A stretch of DNA of 64,000 bases from Dysgonomonas sp. PF1-14 (GTDB taxonomy: Bacteria > Bacteroidota > Bacteroidia > Bacteroidales > Dysgonomonadaceae), in assembly GCF_029892965.1 (NCBI RefSeq), contig NZ_JARXWN010000014.1, positions 1 to 64,000 of the forward strand. Direction: 5' to 3'. The translations under genes and the position numbers were made by a program. Positions within the stretch are counted from its first letter, which is position 1; each line of letters begins with the position of its first letter. Shown here piece by piece: positions 1 through 7,132 of this stretch. The notes beneath the pieces are model-generated. The model did not search any database. It saw only the letters and a program-made list of their open reading frames with translations, and was not told where the DNA came from.

Positions 1-355
1 CATAGGCATAGTGAAAGTCTATTTTATATTTTTCATCATTTACAGTTATATAACCGACATTCAATCTATCATAAGCATAATGAAAGTCTATTTTATATTT
101 TTCATCATTTACAGTTATATAGGCAACATCTAATCTATCATAGGCATAGTGAAAGTCTATTTTATATTTTTCATCATTTACAGTTATATAACCGACATTC
201 AATCTATCATAAGCATAATGAAAGTCTATTTTACCTAATGATGGTTTTATTTCTATTTCTTCTTCTTTATTAGGTAAAGATATATCTTCCTCTTCCCCAC
301 AAGCGTTGAAAAGGAAAAAGCTACATATAAAAAACAAGTATATTAATTGTTTCAT
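1..355 (-). CDS. Repeat lipoprotein 1 (3' end cut by window edge)
   Basis: The start codon is the ATG at 355 on the minus strand, and the frame is still open at base 1, so the C-terminus is missing. The first 20 residues form a lipoprotein signal (MKQLIYLFFICSFF, then FNACGE), with Cys as the lipidation site; it should sit in the outer or inner membrane. A short acidic linker follows, then 23-residue units built on KIDFHYAYDRLNVGYITVND. At DNA level these are 69-bp direct repeats in which alternate units are almost identical. The aromatic/charged alternation suggests stacked beta-strands. Its signal peptide matches those of the next two lipoproteins, but the repeat sequence is its own. The family is not recognised and no function can be assigned. 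Confidence 0.85.
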   Translation of the reverse strand, partial: MKQLIYLFFICSFFLFNACGEEEDISLPNKEEEIEIKPSLGKIDFHYAYDRLNVGYITVNDEKYKIDFHYAYDRLDVAYITVNDEKYKIDFHYAYDRLNVGYITVNDEKYKIDFHYAY

Positions 356-364
356 AATCATTAA

Positions 365-610
365 TCTTTAGCTTCTACAAATATAGACTATCCTTTCCGT
401 CCGAAGTTTAATATTCACAAGCAAAGTTTTGGGAAATATTTTGAAGCAGGCGGACGGCTAACACCACCCATTATAGACGTACCTAGCGAAACAATGAATA
501 ACGAGGAACTGCTAAAAGCAATAAAATCAATGAATATGAAAGTTGCAGTGACGGATATTATGCGTGTACACGATGAAATGACACAGGTTGATGGCTGGTC
601 GGGGATATAA
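365..610 (+). pseudogene. 3'-end gene fragment, copy 1
   Basis: An open frame of 81 codons without a convincing start ends at the TAA at 608-610. The readable tail runs from EAGGRLTPPIIDVPSETM through MNMKVAVTDIMRVHDEM to DGWSGI. Two more copies lie at about 1035 and 1904, each in front of the next repeat lipoprotein. It looks like the C-terminal end of a longer gene that was duplicated together with the lipoprotein. A phage tail protein is possible given the portal gene nearby, but that is a weak inference. Confidence 0.5.
378..385 (-). promoter_or_regulatory. -7 promoter box of repeat lipoprotein 1
   Basis: On the minus strand this reads TATATTTG, an exact match to the Bacteroidota -7 consensus TAnnTTTG, 22 bases before the ATG at 355. 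The surrounding block of about 55 bases is repeated before all four lipoprotein genes. No clear -33 TTTG is visible at the usual spacing. Confidence 0.6.
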
Positions 611-618
611 TTCCATAT

Positions 619-646
619 AAAATAGCCGAAATTTTTCGGCTATTTT
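619..646. terminator. Bidirectional terminator between fragment 1 and lipoprotein 2
   Basis: A 12-bp perfect stem AAAATAGCCGAA / TTCGGCTATTTT with a short loop is flanked by A and T runs, so it can end transcription from both directions between two convergent reading frames. Confidence 0.85.
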
Positions 647-1031
647 ATCTTATATACGCATAGTCCAATATATTGGAAGTATAATAGAAATCAATTTTAT
701 AAATTTTGTCTTTGGTTTTTAAATTTGCATAATATAATATGTTGGAAGTATAATGAAAATCAATTCTATAAGTTTCGTCTTTAATTTTAAAGTTTGCATA
801 GTCCAATATATTGAAGCTATAATGGAAATCAATTCTATAAGTTCCGTCTTTGGTTTTTAAATTTGCATAATCTAATATATTGAAGCTATAATGAAAAGTG
901 ATCTTATTTGCAGACGGAATTATTACTCCGATATCATCTCCATAGTCTATTCCTTCTTCCTTTTCCCCACAAGCGTTGAAAAGGAAAAAGCTACATATAA
1001 AAAACAAGTATATTAATTGTTTCATAATCAT
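645..1031 (-). CDS. Repeat lipoprotein 2
   Basis: A 128-residue lipoprotein. The signal peptide matches lipoprotein 1 over the first 20 residues (MIMKQ or MKQ start, lipobox FNACG); the MKQ start at 1025 is the better match to the paralogues. After a GIDYGDD linker come about four 23-residue units of the form FHYSFNILDYANLKTKDGTY. Unit length is the same as in the neighbours, but the sequence has been homogenised to a different version. Transcription should start at the TATATTTG box at 1048-1055 and end at the hairpin at 619-646. The function is unknown; a surface-exposed beta-repeat protein is the most that can be said. Confidence 0.8.
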   Translation of the reverse strand: MIMKQLIYLFFICSFFLFNACGEKEEGIDYGDDIGVIIPSANKITFHYSFNILDYANLKTKDGTYRIDFHYSFNILDYANFKIKDETYRIDFHYTSNILYYANLKTKDKIYKIDFYYTSNILDYAYIR

Positions 1032-1034
1032 TAA

Positions 1035-1280
1035 TCTTTAGCTTCTACAAATATAGACTATCCTTTCCGTCCGAAGTTTAATATTCACAAGCAAAGTTTT
1101 GGGAAATATTTTGAAGCAGGCGGACGGCTAACACCACCCATTATAGACGTACCTAGCGAGACAATGAATAACGAAGAACTGCTGAAAGCAATAAAATCAA
1201 TGAATATGAAAGTTGCAGTGACGGATATTATGCGTGTACAAGACGAAATGACACAGGTTGATGGATGGTCAGGAATATAA
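1035..1280 (+). pseudogene. 3'-end gene fragment, copy 2
   Basis: The second copy of the fragment at 365-610, of identical length (246 bases including the stop) and with only scattered substitutions; for example it reads MRVQDEM where copy 1 has MRVHDEM. There is no credible start codon, and upstream the frame runs into the promoter block of lipoprotein 2. It is best read as part of the duplicated unit rather than as an independent gene. Confidence 0.5.
1048..1055 (-). promoter_or_regulatory. -7 promoter box of repeat lipoprotein 2
   Basis: TATATTTG on the minus strand inside the second copy of the conserved upstream block, at the same distance from the MKQ start codon as in lipoprotein 1. 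Confidence 0.6.
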
Positions 1281-1288
1281 TTCCATAT

Positions 1289-1316
1289 AAAATAGCCGAA
1301 GTCTTTCGGCTATTTT
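1289..1316. terminator. Bidirectional terminator between fragment 2 and lipoprotein 3
   Basis: The same 12-bp stem as at 619-646 (AAAATAGCCGAA / TTCGGCTATTTT) with a changed loop, GTC in place of ATT. The terminator was duplicated with the unit. Confidence 0.85.
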
Positions 1317-1830
1317 ATATTATATACGCATACTCTAATTGATCGTAACGATAATAGAAAGTGATTTTATAAGAGTCATCTTTTATATATAAACGTGCAT
1401 GATCTAATTGGTCATAACGATAATAGAAAGTGATTTTATAAGAGTCATCTTTTATATATAAACGTGCATGATCTAATTGGTCATAACGATAATAGAAAGT
1501 GATTTTATAAGAATCTTCTTTCGTATTCAGATACGCATAATCTAATTGATCGTAACGATAATAGAAAGTGATCTTATAAGAGTCATCTTTTGTATATAAA
1601 CGTGCATAATCCAATTGGTCATAACGATAATAGAAAGTGATCTTATAAGAGTCTTCTTTCGTATATAAATATGCATAACTCAATTCATCAGAGCTATAAT
1701 AAAAAGTAATCTTATTTGTGGAAGGAAGTATTACTTCATTATCATCTCCATAGTCTATTTCCTCCTTTTCCCCACAAGCATTGAAAAGGAAAAAGCTACA
1801 TATAAAAAACAGATATATTAATTGTTTCAT
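1315..1830 (-). CDS. Repeat lipoprotein 3
   Basis: A 171-residue lipoprotein with the same signal peptide as its two paralogues (MKQLIYLFFICSFFLF, lipobox NACGE). Six 23-residue units of the type ITFYYRYDQLDYARLYTKDD follow. Several adjacent units are nearly identical in DNA, which points to recent unit expansion inside this gene. The start at 1830 lies 22 bases from a TATATTTG box. With its neighbours it forms a tandem family in which the export signal is conserved while the repeat domain drifts as a block. Nothing in the sequence identifies a ligand or an enzyme. Confidence 0.85.
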   Translation of the reverse strand: MKQLIYLFFICSFFLFNACGEKEEIDYGDDNEVILPSTNKITFYYSSDELSYAYLYTKEDSYKITFYYRYDQLDYARLYTKDDSYKITFYYRYDQLDYAYLNTKEDSYKITFYYRYDQLDHARLYIKDDSYKITFYYRYDQLDHARLYIKDDSYKITFYYRYDQLEYAYII

Positions 1831-1852
1831 AATTATTAATCTTTAGCTTCTA

Positions 1853-1860
1853 CAAATATA
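1853..1860 (-). promoter_or_regulatory. -7 promoter box of repeat lipoprotein 3
   Basis: TATATTTG on the minus strand in the third copy of the conserved upstream block, 22 bases before the start codon at 1830. Confidence 0.6.
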
Positions 1861-1903
1861 GACTATCCTTTCCGTCCGAAGTTTAATATTCACAAGCAAA
1901 GTT

Positions 1904-2086
1904 TTGGGAAATATTTTTGAAGTAGGCGGACGCCTAACGCCTCCCATTATAGACGTACCTAGCGAGACAATGAATAACGAAGAACTGCTAAAAGCAATAA
2001 AATCAATGAATATGAAAGTTGCCGTAACGGATATTATGCGTGTACACGATGAAATGACTCAGGTAGATGGCTGGTCGGGGATATGA
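1904..2086 (+). pseudogene. 3'-end gene fragment, copy 3
   Basis: The third copy of the repeated 3' gene end. It carries one extra T in the run at about 1913-1918 compared with copies 1 and 2, which shifts the upstream part out of frame. A TTG at 1904 could start a 60-residue peptide (GNIFEVGGRLTPP to DGWSGI), but translation is doubtful. The stop is TGA instead of TAA, and the shared terminator is missing after it; a different hairpin follows at 2102. Confidence 0.45.
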
Positions 2087-2101
2087 TTAATCTTTTAGTT
2101 G

Positions 2102-2122
2102 CTGGGGATGATAAATCCCCAG
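2102..2122. terminator. Hairpin after fragment 3
   Basis: A perfect 8-bp stem CTGGGGAT / ATCCCCAG with a 5-base loop lies between two convergent frames. There is no long T-run, so its action as a terminator is uncertain. Confidence 0.45.
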
Positions 2123-2165
2123 TGACGAAGATTATGTTCAAAAATTCGATATATCCTCTTATACT

Positions 2166-2912
2166 TTAATTATCTGTGTAAATTTTACCTGTATACAACG
2201 ATCCATCCGACCAGTTATCAAAACTCATTGCATATAATAAGGTTGAGCCTGTGTAAATTTTACCTGCATACAACGATCCATCCGACCAGTTATCAAAACT
2301 CATTGTGTATAATAAGGTTGAGCCTATGTAAATTTTACCTGCATATAACGATCCATCCGACCAGTTATCAAAACTCATTGTGTATAATAAGGTTGAGCCT
2401 ATGTAAATTTTACCTGCATATAACGATCCATCCGACCAGTTATCAAAACTCATTGTGTATAATAAGGAAGCTATTTTCCCCTCACCCCCTCTCACATACT
2501 TCCCATCTATATTAAACACAATATCGCCTTTGGCATCCGCCCCTGCGCGGATATAGTTGCCATCGAGGTTAAAGACTGCATCGCCTGTCTTTTCCTTTCC
2601 CGCCCGTATCAGTTTGCCGTCTATATTGAATACGATGTCGCCTGTTTTGTCCTTTCCCGCACGCACATAGTCTCCGTCGAAGTTAAAGACGGCATCGCCC
2701 GACTTTTCCTTTCCCGCACGGATAAGGTCACCATCAAGGTTGAAGACGATATTTTCTTTCGGGGTAGGTTCGGGAGTTGGTGTCGGCGTTGGTTCAGGAT
2801 TGTAAGGATCGTCACCGCCATCGCAGGCTGTCAGTAAAAGCAAGCCCAACAATAGGCCTCCTAGCCCCCGTAGGGGGGATTTGGAACGGATATAGGATAG
2901 TATGCTATTCAT
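2166..2912 (-). CDS. Repeat lipoprotein 4 with two repeat blocks
   Basis: A 248-residue lipoprotein. Residues 1-30 form the signal (lipobox LLTACD); residues 14-26 (SPLRGLGGLLLGL) are encoded by a GC-rich palindromic repeat. A Pro/Thr-rich linker (PEPTPTPTPEPTP) follows. Block 1 has five units of about 20 residues of the type VFNLDGDLIRAGKEKSGD. Block 2 has four 25-residue units of the type LLYTMSFDNWSDGSLYAGKI, copied as nearly perfect 75-bp DNA repeats. Both blocks look like beta-strand repeats. It shares the promoter block with the three upstream lipoproteins, but the signal peptide and repeats are unrelated. The function is unknown. Confidence 0.85.
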   Translation of the reverse strand: MNSILSYIRSKSPLRGLGGLLLGLLLLTACDGGDDPYNPEPTPTPTPEPTPKENIVFNLDGDLIRAGKEKSGDAVFNFDGDYVRAGKDKTGDIVFNIDGKLIRAGKEKTGDAVFNLDGNYIRAGADAKGDIVFNIDGKYVRGGEGKIASLLYTMSFDNWSDGSLYAGKIYIGSTLLYTMSFDNWSDGSLYAGKIYIGSTLLYTMSFDNWSDGSLYAGKIYTGSTLLYAMSFDNWSDGSLYTGKIYTDN

Positions 2913-2928
2913 AATTATAGTCTTTTTG

Positions 2929-2963
2929 CCCTCTTAGTCTCCCCTGTGGGGAGACTAAGAGGG
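2929..2963. repeat. Perfect 16-bp palindrome in leader of lipoprotein 4
   Basis: CCCTCTTAGTCTCCCC and its exact complement are separated by TGT. It lies between the -7 box (2977-2984) and the start codon (2912), so the mRNA leader would begin with a very stable hairpin. It resembles the GC-rich REP-like elements seen at 2856-2886 and 53099-53216. Confidence 0.85.
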
Positions 2964-2976
2964 GCTGTTTCCTTTA

Positions 2977-2984
2977 CAAATATA
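2977..2984 (-). promoter_or_regulatory. -7 promoter box of repeat lipoprotein 4
   Basis: TATATTTG on the minus strand in the fourth copy of the conserved upstream block. Here the block is followed by unrelated sequence instead of the 3' gene fragment, which marks the right end of the duplicated array. Confidence 0.55.
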
Positions 2985-3129
2985 GACTATCCTTTCCGTC
3001 CGAAGTTTAATATTCACAAGCAAAGTTTTTTATATCATTCCCGCTATTAAACCTTTCGCAACAAACAATGTCAGACTAATAAGAAGTAGCTTTCTTTTTG
3101 TAAGCCCATTATTTTATTCAATAACCTAA

Positions 3130-3241
3130 GAGTCTGTCGGGCTATTTAAGCCGATAAAAGGGCTAAATTAAACCCAAAGAGTCTAAAAATGAATGAAAAA
3201 GAATCTATAATAAAATATTTTGGTAAAATTTAAACAGGCCC
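3130..3241. mobile_element. MITE family A, internally deleted copy
   Basis: A 112-bp relative of the elements at 12231, 14381 and 18957. The left end keeps only GAGTCTGT and then jumps to the central CGGGCTATT; the right half with TAAAATTTAAACAGG is intact. It is flanked by TAA on both sides, matching the 3-bp target duplication of the other copies. It is closest in sequence to the copy at 18957. Confidence 0.75.
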
Positions 3242-3275
3242 TAAATATAAAAGTGGAGGCAACTGATGCGCTATT

Positions 3276-3779
3276 TTATGGAGTCTGCGACTCGTTCAGT
3301 ATATTAATGGTCATCAGACCGTTTTCGAACTTCACCTTTGGTTTGTCCCAGAAAAAACGTAGTCCCGGCTTGTATATATACCTTGTAGAGTTGCTGAAAT
3401 AGTAAACGAGGCTTGCCGAATACCAGTTGGCAAATATCATTCCGTCCTTCATTTCGGGCGTATAACTGTTTCTGGTAAAATAAGGTTGCAGGTCGACTGT
3501 CTCGTCCGGCGCACCCACTTTGGCTATCCGTTTCAGATACAGTTTGTAATCGATAACTACCCATGTAGCCTGATAGCCTCTCAGGCAGGCATCGTTGGGC
3601 GAACCTACACCGCCGCCGTAATCGAACGGATAGAGTTTGAATTTCAGGTCTTCGAGTGGAAACGATTTCAGAAATACCGTATCATTTCCAATGATCAGTA
3701 TATCGGGTAACTGATCGGCCGAAAACGATTTTCCTATAGACAGGATAGAAAACAATAGAATAAATAAATACTTTTTCAT
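3276..3779 (-). CDS. Secreted protein of unknown function
   Basis: A 167-residue protein if translated from the ATG at 3779, which gives a clean signal peptide (MKKYLFILLFSILSIG, cleavage after SFSA). A start further upstream would put a hydrophilic Cys-rich stretch in front and is unlikely. The mature part begins DQLPDILIIGNDTVFLKSFP and contains YDYGGGVG-like and RGYQATW segments. It is reminiscent of small periplasmic proteins common in Bacteroidales, but I cannot name the family. It stands alone between a deleted MITE and the portal gene. No catalytic motif is visible. Confidence 0.75.
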   Translation of the reverse strand: MKKYLFILLFSILSIGKSFSADQLPDILIIGNDTVFLKSFPLEDLKFKLYPFDYGGGVGSPNDACLRGYQATWVVIDYKLYLKRIAKVGAPDETVDLQPYFTRNSYTPEMKDGMIFANWYSASLVYYFSNSTRYIYKPGLRFFWDKPKVKFENGLMTINILNESQTP

Positions 3780-4007
3780 ATCTATACAATGTGAAATGAA
3801 TAATCTGACGTTGCAGCCGTACCGGCATTTCGGGCAAATCGGCAACCATACCAAATATAGATATTCCGGAAGGTACTGCCAACGTTAACGGAAGGAGAAT
3901 GTTTGCGATTGTGTGTTTTTTACAATAAATTCACTAAAAAAATGGCAGGCACGAACTTCTCAGCCCATGCCTGCCGGCAAAATATCAGTGAAAAACTAGT
4001 AGTATTT

Positions 4008-5126
4008 TTATAAAGTGTTGTCGGCTGTCAGTTCTTTAGTTATGGTAAGATCGTCCACCGCCAGTTTCCGGTAACCATTGTTGATGGTGAATATGCTGAG
4101 CGTGTCCAGTATCTTTCGTCTTAGTTGATGTATTACGGTATGGTTGTACAGTATATACGAATTGATGATCTCGTTGGCATTTCCACTCAGATTGCCCGAT
4201 CCCGATAATCCCGCTAGGGTAGGAGAGGTGAGGCGGTGAGCCGAAATGATCTTCTGGAAAATGATCTCGTCCACATTGTTGTACAGGTCGGCGTTGTTGC
4301 TGGCAGTGTATGACGTCACCACAGGCTTTATCTCCTGACTTTCGCCCCACAGCACCACAATGCTGTTTGCTCCGTTTGTACCTGCATAACTGTTTTCTAT
4401 ATCCCGCTGAAACTGCTCCTTTTGCTTACTTGTGGGATTGCTCGGCATGGTAATGATGGTAGAGGGCACAAAGCCGTTGTTGATAGAGTTTCGGTAAAAT
4501 TTCCCCAGCAGCCCGTCGGCTTCTATGTAACTCAGTGCCGAGTAATATTGAGGGATCGGGTAGTAGTCGAGACTTGGCTCATAATCTTTGTAGTAGAAAA
4601 GATAAGGCACACCTTTCCGCATCTCTTCCGATCCGTAAGCTTTTATCTCTACAGGCGCATATTTACCATAGGTTTTTCGCCAGTCATTTGCCAGATAAAA
4701 ACTAAGGTATGCACCGTACTCATTCACCTCGCCCACACGTACTTTGCTGAAATCGGTATGATACAGGCTCACCGTCTTACCGTTCTCGTTGAGTATCACC
4801 TGAAAGCAGTATCCACCGAAAGTGACATAGTCGGTCGCTATCTTTTCTATCAGCGCATCCCAGTCGTCTATCGGATTGGGTTGCCCGTAGTATTCGCCCT
4901 CTCTCACACCCGTTCCGCAGATGTAGGTCACTTTGTTGTTGATAACCGCTTTGTTGATAGCCGATTCGTTGTTAAGCTCGATGATGCGTTGCGGCAGCAG
5001 ATTGTCGTTGTCATAATTTATCCATCCCTTATGGTTTTTCACGAATGTAGGATAGGATTTTACAGATTGAGACAGTTTTATCACTGCATAATTGTTTTCA
5101 GCCGGATATTGTTCCATATTTTTCAT
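4008..5126 (-). CDS. Phage portal protein
   Basis: A 372-residue protein from the ATG at 5126 (MKNMEQYPAENNYAVIKL). Longer in-frame starts would add an implausible basic/low-complexity N-terminus. Phage-portal traits are visible: the early stretch WINYDNDNLLPQRIIELNNE, NKVTYICGTG, a central YYPIPQYYSALSYIEAD, and SPTLAGLSGSGNLSGNANE near residue 310. In phages, portals form the dodecameric ring through which DNA is packaged. No terminase, capsid or tail gene adjoins it, so it is probably a prophage remnant or a captured gene. Degenerate 12-bp repeats lie upstream. Confidence 0.75.
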   Translation of the reverse strand: MKNMEQYPAENNYAVIKLSQSVKSYPTFVKNHKGWINYDNDNLLPQRIIELNNESAINKAVINNKVTYICGTGVREGEYYGQPNPIDDWDALIEKIATDYVTFGGYCFQVILNENGKTVSLYHTDFSKVRVGEVNEYGAYLSFYLANDWRKTYGKYAPVEIKAYGSEEMRKGVPYLFYYKDYEPSLDYYPIPQYYSALSYIEADGLLGKFYRNSINNGFVPSTIITMPSNPTSKQKEQFQRDIENSYAGTNGANSIVVLWGESQEIKPVVTSYTASNNADLYNNVDEIIFQKIISAHRLTSPTLAGLSGSGNLSGNANEIINSYILYNHTVIHQLRRKILDTLSIFTINNGYRKLAVDDLTITKELTADNTL

Positions 5127-5271
5127 TGTTTCTTCTGTGTTTTCGTTATAGATAATCTCGTTTGAAAAAAATGCAGATTTTTCAAAAAAAAAATTAGAAC
5201 AATCTTTTTCTTTTATCTTAATTTTCTTTTTTAATATTCTTGTCTTTTCTTGTCTTATGTATGGTATAGGT

Positions 5272-5331
5272 GAGCGTACTGGTGAATGTACAGGCGAGCA
5301 TATAGCAGAGTGTAGCCATAAGTGTACCATA
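5272..5331. repeat. Five degenerate 12-bp tandem repeats
   Basis: Successive 12-mers read GAGCGTACTGGT, GAATGTACAGGC, GAGCATATAGCA, GAGTGTAGCCAT and AAGTGTACCATA, with a core near GAGTGTAC. They sit about 150 bases upstream of the portal start. On the minus strand they can be read as a 4-residue repeat (SPVH-like) of an N-terminal extension, but an iteron or operator array is equally possible. Confidence 0.55.
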
Positions 5332-5469
5332 TACCATATCGGAAATGATACAGATGGGGTGCATAAAATACTTTTTCCGTATAATCTTTTATTCTTTTTT
5401 AACTCAAAAAATTGCATTTATAATTTTAGACTATTTAATTTTGCAAAATATAATTTGAATAAATAAATA

Positions 5470-5904
5470 ATGTCAGAAAATATAAAATTAGAAAATCAGT
5501 TATGTTTTCCCCTGTATGCTCTCTCGCGACAGATAACGGCGCTGTATCGTCCCCACCTCGAAAAACTGGGGCTTACATATCCGCAATATCTTGTGATGAT
5601 GGTACTTTGGGAACATGATTCGGTTACGATAAAGCAATTAGGGGAGTTGCTGTGGCTCGATAGTGGCACGCTTACCCCATTGCTGAAAAGAATGGAAGCC
5701 AATAATCTGTTGGTACGGAAACGCTCTGCCGAAGACGAACGCTTGGTAGATATCACCATCACCGACAAAGGCGAAGCACTGCAAAAAGAAGCGGAAGAAA
5801 TATCTCCGTTTATAAAAAAAGGATTGAATATGTCTGATGTGCAGATAGATGATCTGCGTCAGCAAATAAAAGAAATATTATCAAAAATAATAGATGAAGA
5901 ATAA
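5470..5904 (+). CDS. MarR/OhrR-family redox regulator
   Basis: A 144-residue winged-helix repressor. The N-terminus ENQLCFPLYALSR is characteristic of OhrR, where the Cys (here Cys12) is the peroxide-sensing residue. YPQYLVMMVLWEHDS and LWLDSGTLTPLLKRME form the DNA-binding part, and RSAEDERLVDI is the wing. OhrR proteins release DNA when the Cys is oxidised by organic hydroperoxide. The nitroreductase gene starts 1 base after its stop (or overlaps it if the upstream ATG is used) and tpx follows, so the three genes probably form an oxidant-responsive operon. The redox role is inferred from the family and neighbours. Confidence 0.88.
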   Translation: MSENIKLENQLCFPLYALSRQITALYRPHLEKLGLTYPQYLVMMVLWEHDSVTIKQLGELLWLDSGTLTPLLKRMEANNLLVRKRSAEDERLVDITITDKGEALQKEAEEISPFIKKGLNMSDVQIDDLRQQIKEILSKIIDEE

Positions 5905-5905
5905 T

Positions 5906-6541
5906 ATGAGTTTACTCGATACATTAAAATGGCGTTATGCCACAAAGAAATTCGATCCTGCAAAGAAAGTGGATCAAAAGTTAGTCGATCAGATTGTAGA
6001 AGCTGCATGGCTTGCCCCTACCTCGTCAGGTTTGCAACCCTTCAAGGTGATAGAAATTACCAATCAGGAACTGAAAGAAAAGATAGTTCCCATTGCTATG
6101 GATCAGCATCAGGTAGCCGACAGTTCACATTTGCTAGTCTTTGCGGCATGGGACAACTATACCGAAGATCGCATAGATACTATTTACCAGCATACCACTA
6201 CTGACAGGGAGCAGGCGCCCGACCGTTACAAAGGCTATGTCGACCGATTGAAAAAAACTTACCTGAAACGTGCCGAAAGTGAGAATTTTGCTCACACTGC
6301 ACGCCAGGCATATATTGCTTTCGGATTCTCTATTGCTATGGCTGCCGAACTGAAAGTAGATACTACGCCGATGGAAGGCTTCGACAATGCTGCATTAGAC
6401 AGTTTGCTGCACCTCGAAGAACTCGGTCTGAAGAGTGTCCTTATGCTGCCGCTAGGCTACAGGGACGAAGCAAACGACTGGTTGGTGAATCTGAAAAAAG
6501 TGCGCCACCCTAAAAAAGATTTTCTTATTGAAATAAAATAA
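5906..6541 (+). CDS. NfsB-like NAD(P)H-dependent nitroreductase
   Basis: About 211 residues from the ATG at 5906 (MSLLDTLKWRYATKKFD), the usual start of this family; an ATG at 5894 would overlap the regulator. FMN-binding nitroreductase features are visible: RYATKKFDPAKKV near the N-terminus, EAAWLAPTSSGLQPFKVI, and near the C-terminus LGLKSVLMLPLGYRDEANDW. These enzymes reduce quinones, nitroaromatics and related electrophiles with NAD(P)H in the cytoplasm. Placement between an OhrR-like regulator and tpx points to a detoxification role under oxidant stress. Confidence 0.9.
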   Translation: MSLLDTLKWRYATKKFDPAKKVDQKLVDQIVEAAWLAPTSSGLQPFKVIEITNQELKEKIVPIAMDQHQVADSSHLLVFAAWDNYTEDRIDTIYQHTTTDREQAPDRYKGYVDRLKKTYLKRAESENFAHTARQAYIAFGFSIAMAAELKVDTTPMEGFDNAALDSLLHLEELGLKSVLMLPLGYRDEANDWLVNLKKVRHPKKDFLIEIK

Positions 6542-6570
6542 ACATATAACCAATTTAAATTAAAGAAATT

Positions 6571-7074
6571 ATGGCAACAATTACATTTAAAGGAGAAATT
6601 AAGGTAAACACAAGTGGCGAACTTCCTGCAAAAGGATCAGTAGCACCGGATTTTGCACTGGTAAAGTCAGACTTGTCGGAAGTGTCGTTGAAAGACCTGA
6701 AAGGCAAAAAAGTTGTCCTCAATATTTTCCCTAGTATCGATACCGGAGTATGTGCGGCTTCTGTACGCAAATTCAATAAAGAAGCAGCCGGCCTGCCCAA
6801 CACAGTTGTACTGGCTGTTTCGGCAGACCTTCCATTCGCAGCAGGACGTTTCTGCTCGGCCGAAGGTATCGAAAATGTACATCCGGCATCTGTATTCAGA
6901 AATGCATCTTTTGCAAAAGACTATGGCGTGCTGATGACAGATGGCCCGTTGAAAGGACTTTTGGCAAGATCGGTAGTCGTTATCGATGCAGATGGTAAGG
7001 TGGTATATACCGAACTGGTTCCGGAAGTAACTACCGAACCAAACTATCAGGCTGCTATCGATGCTGTTAAATAA
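6571..7074 (+). CDS. tpx: Thiol peroxidase (atypical 2-Cys peroxiredoxin)
   Basis: A 167-residue protein, the standard Tpx length. The peroxidatic Cys61 lies in [17 protein letters not shown] and the resolving Cys95 in [11 protein letters not shown], at the same positions as in the E. coli enzyme. The N-terminal [18 protein letters not shown] is also typical. It reduces hydrogen peroxide and alkyl hydroperoxides using thioredoxin. It is the third gene after the OhrR-like regulator and the nitroreductase, 29 bases downstream of the latter, and is followed by a strong terminator. Confidence 0.97.
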   Translation: MATITFKGEIKVNTSGELPAKGSVAPDFALVKSDLSEVSLKDLKGKKVVLNIFPSIDTGVCAASVRKFNKEAAGLPNTVVLAVSADLPFAAGRFCSAEGIENVHPASVFRNASFAKDYGVLMTDGPLKGLLARSVVVIDADGKVVYTELVPEVTTEPNYQAAIDAVK

Positions 7075-7096
7075 ATTCGAGTAAGTAGATAAATGG

Positions 7097-7132
7097 AAAA
7101 ATCTATGCTTTTACAGGCATAGATTTTTTTTT
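7097..7132 (+). terminator. Rho-independent terminator after tpx
   Basis: Stem AAATCTATGC / GCATAGATTT with a short loop and a run of nine Ts, 22 bases after the tpx stop. Confidence 0.93.

Noticed and set aside
1-240. Direct 69-bp repeats at the left edge as a CRISPR array
   Set aside because: There are no unique spacers: the repeats are contiguous and in frame in a lipoprotein gene.
2228-2515. Plus-strand frame with repeated IIRLSLCKFYLH segments
   Set aside because: It is the antisense shadow of the 75-bp repeats of lipoprotein 4; no start signals or family match.
4422-5165. 247-codon plus-strand frame opposite the portal gene
   Set aside because: Shadow of a well-supported portal frame; composition rich in Val/Tyr/His as expected from the antisense strand.
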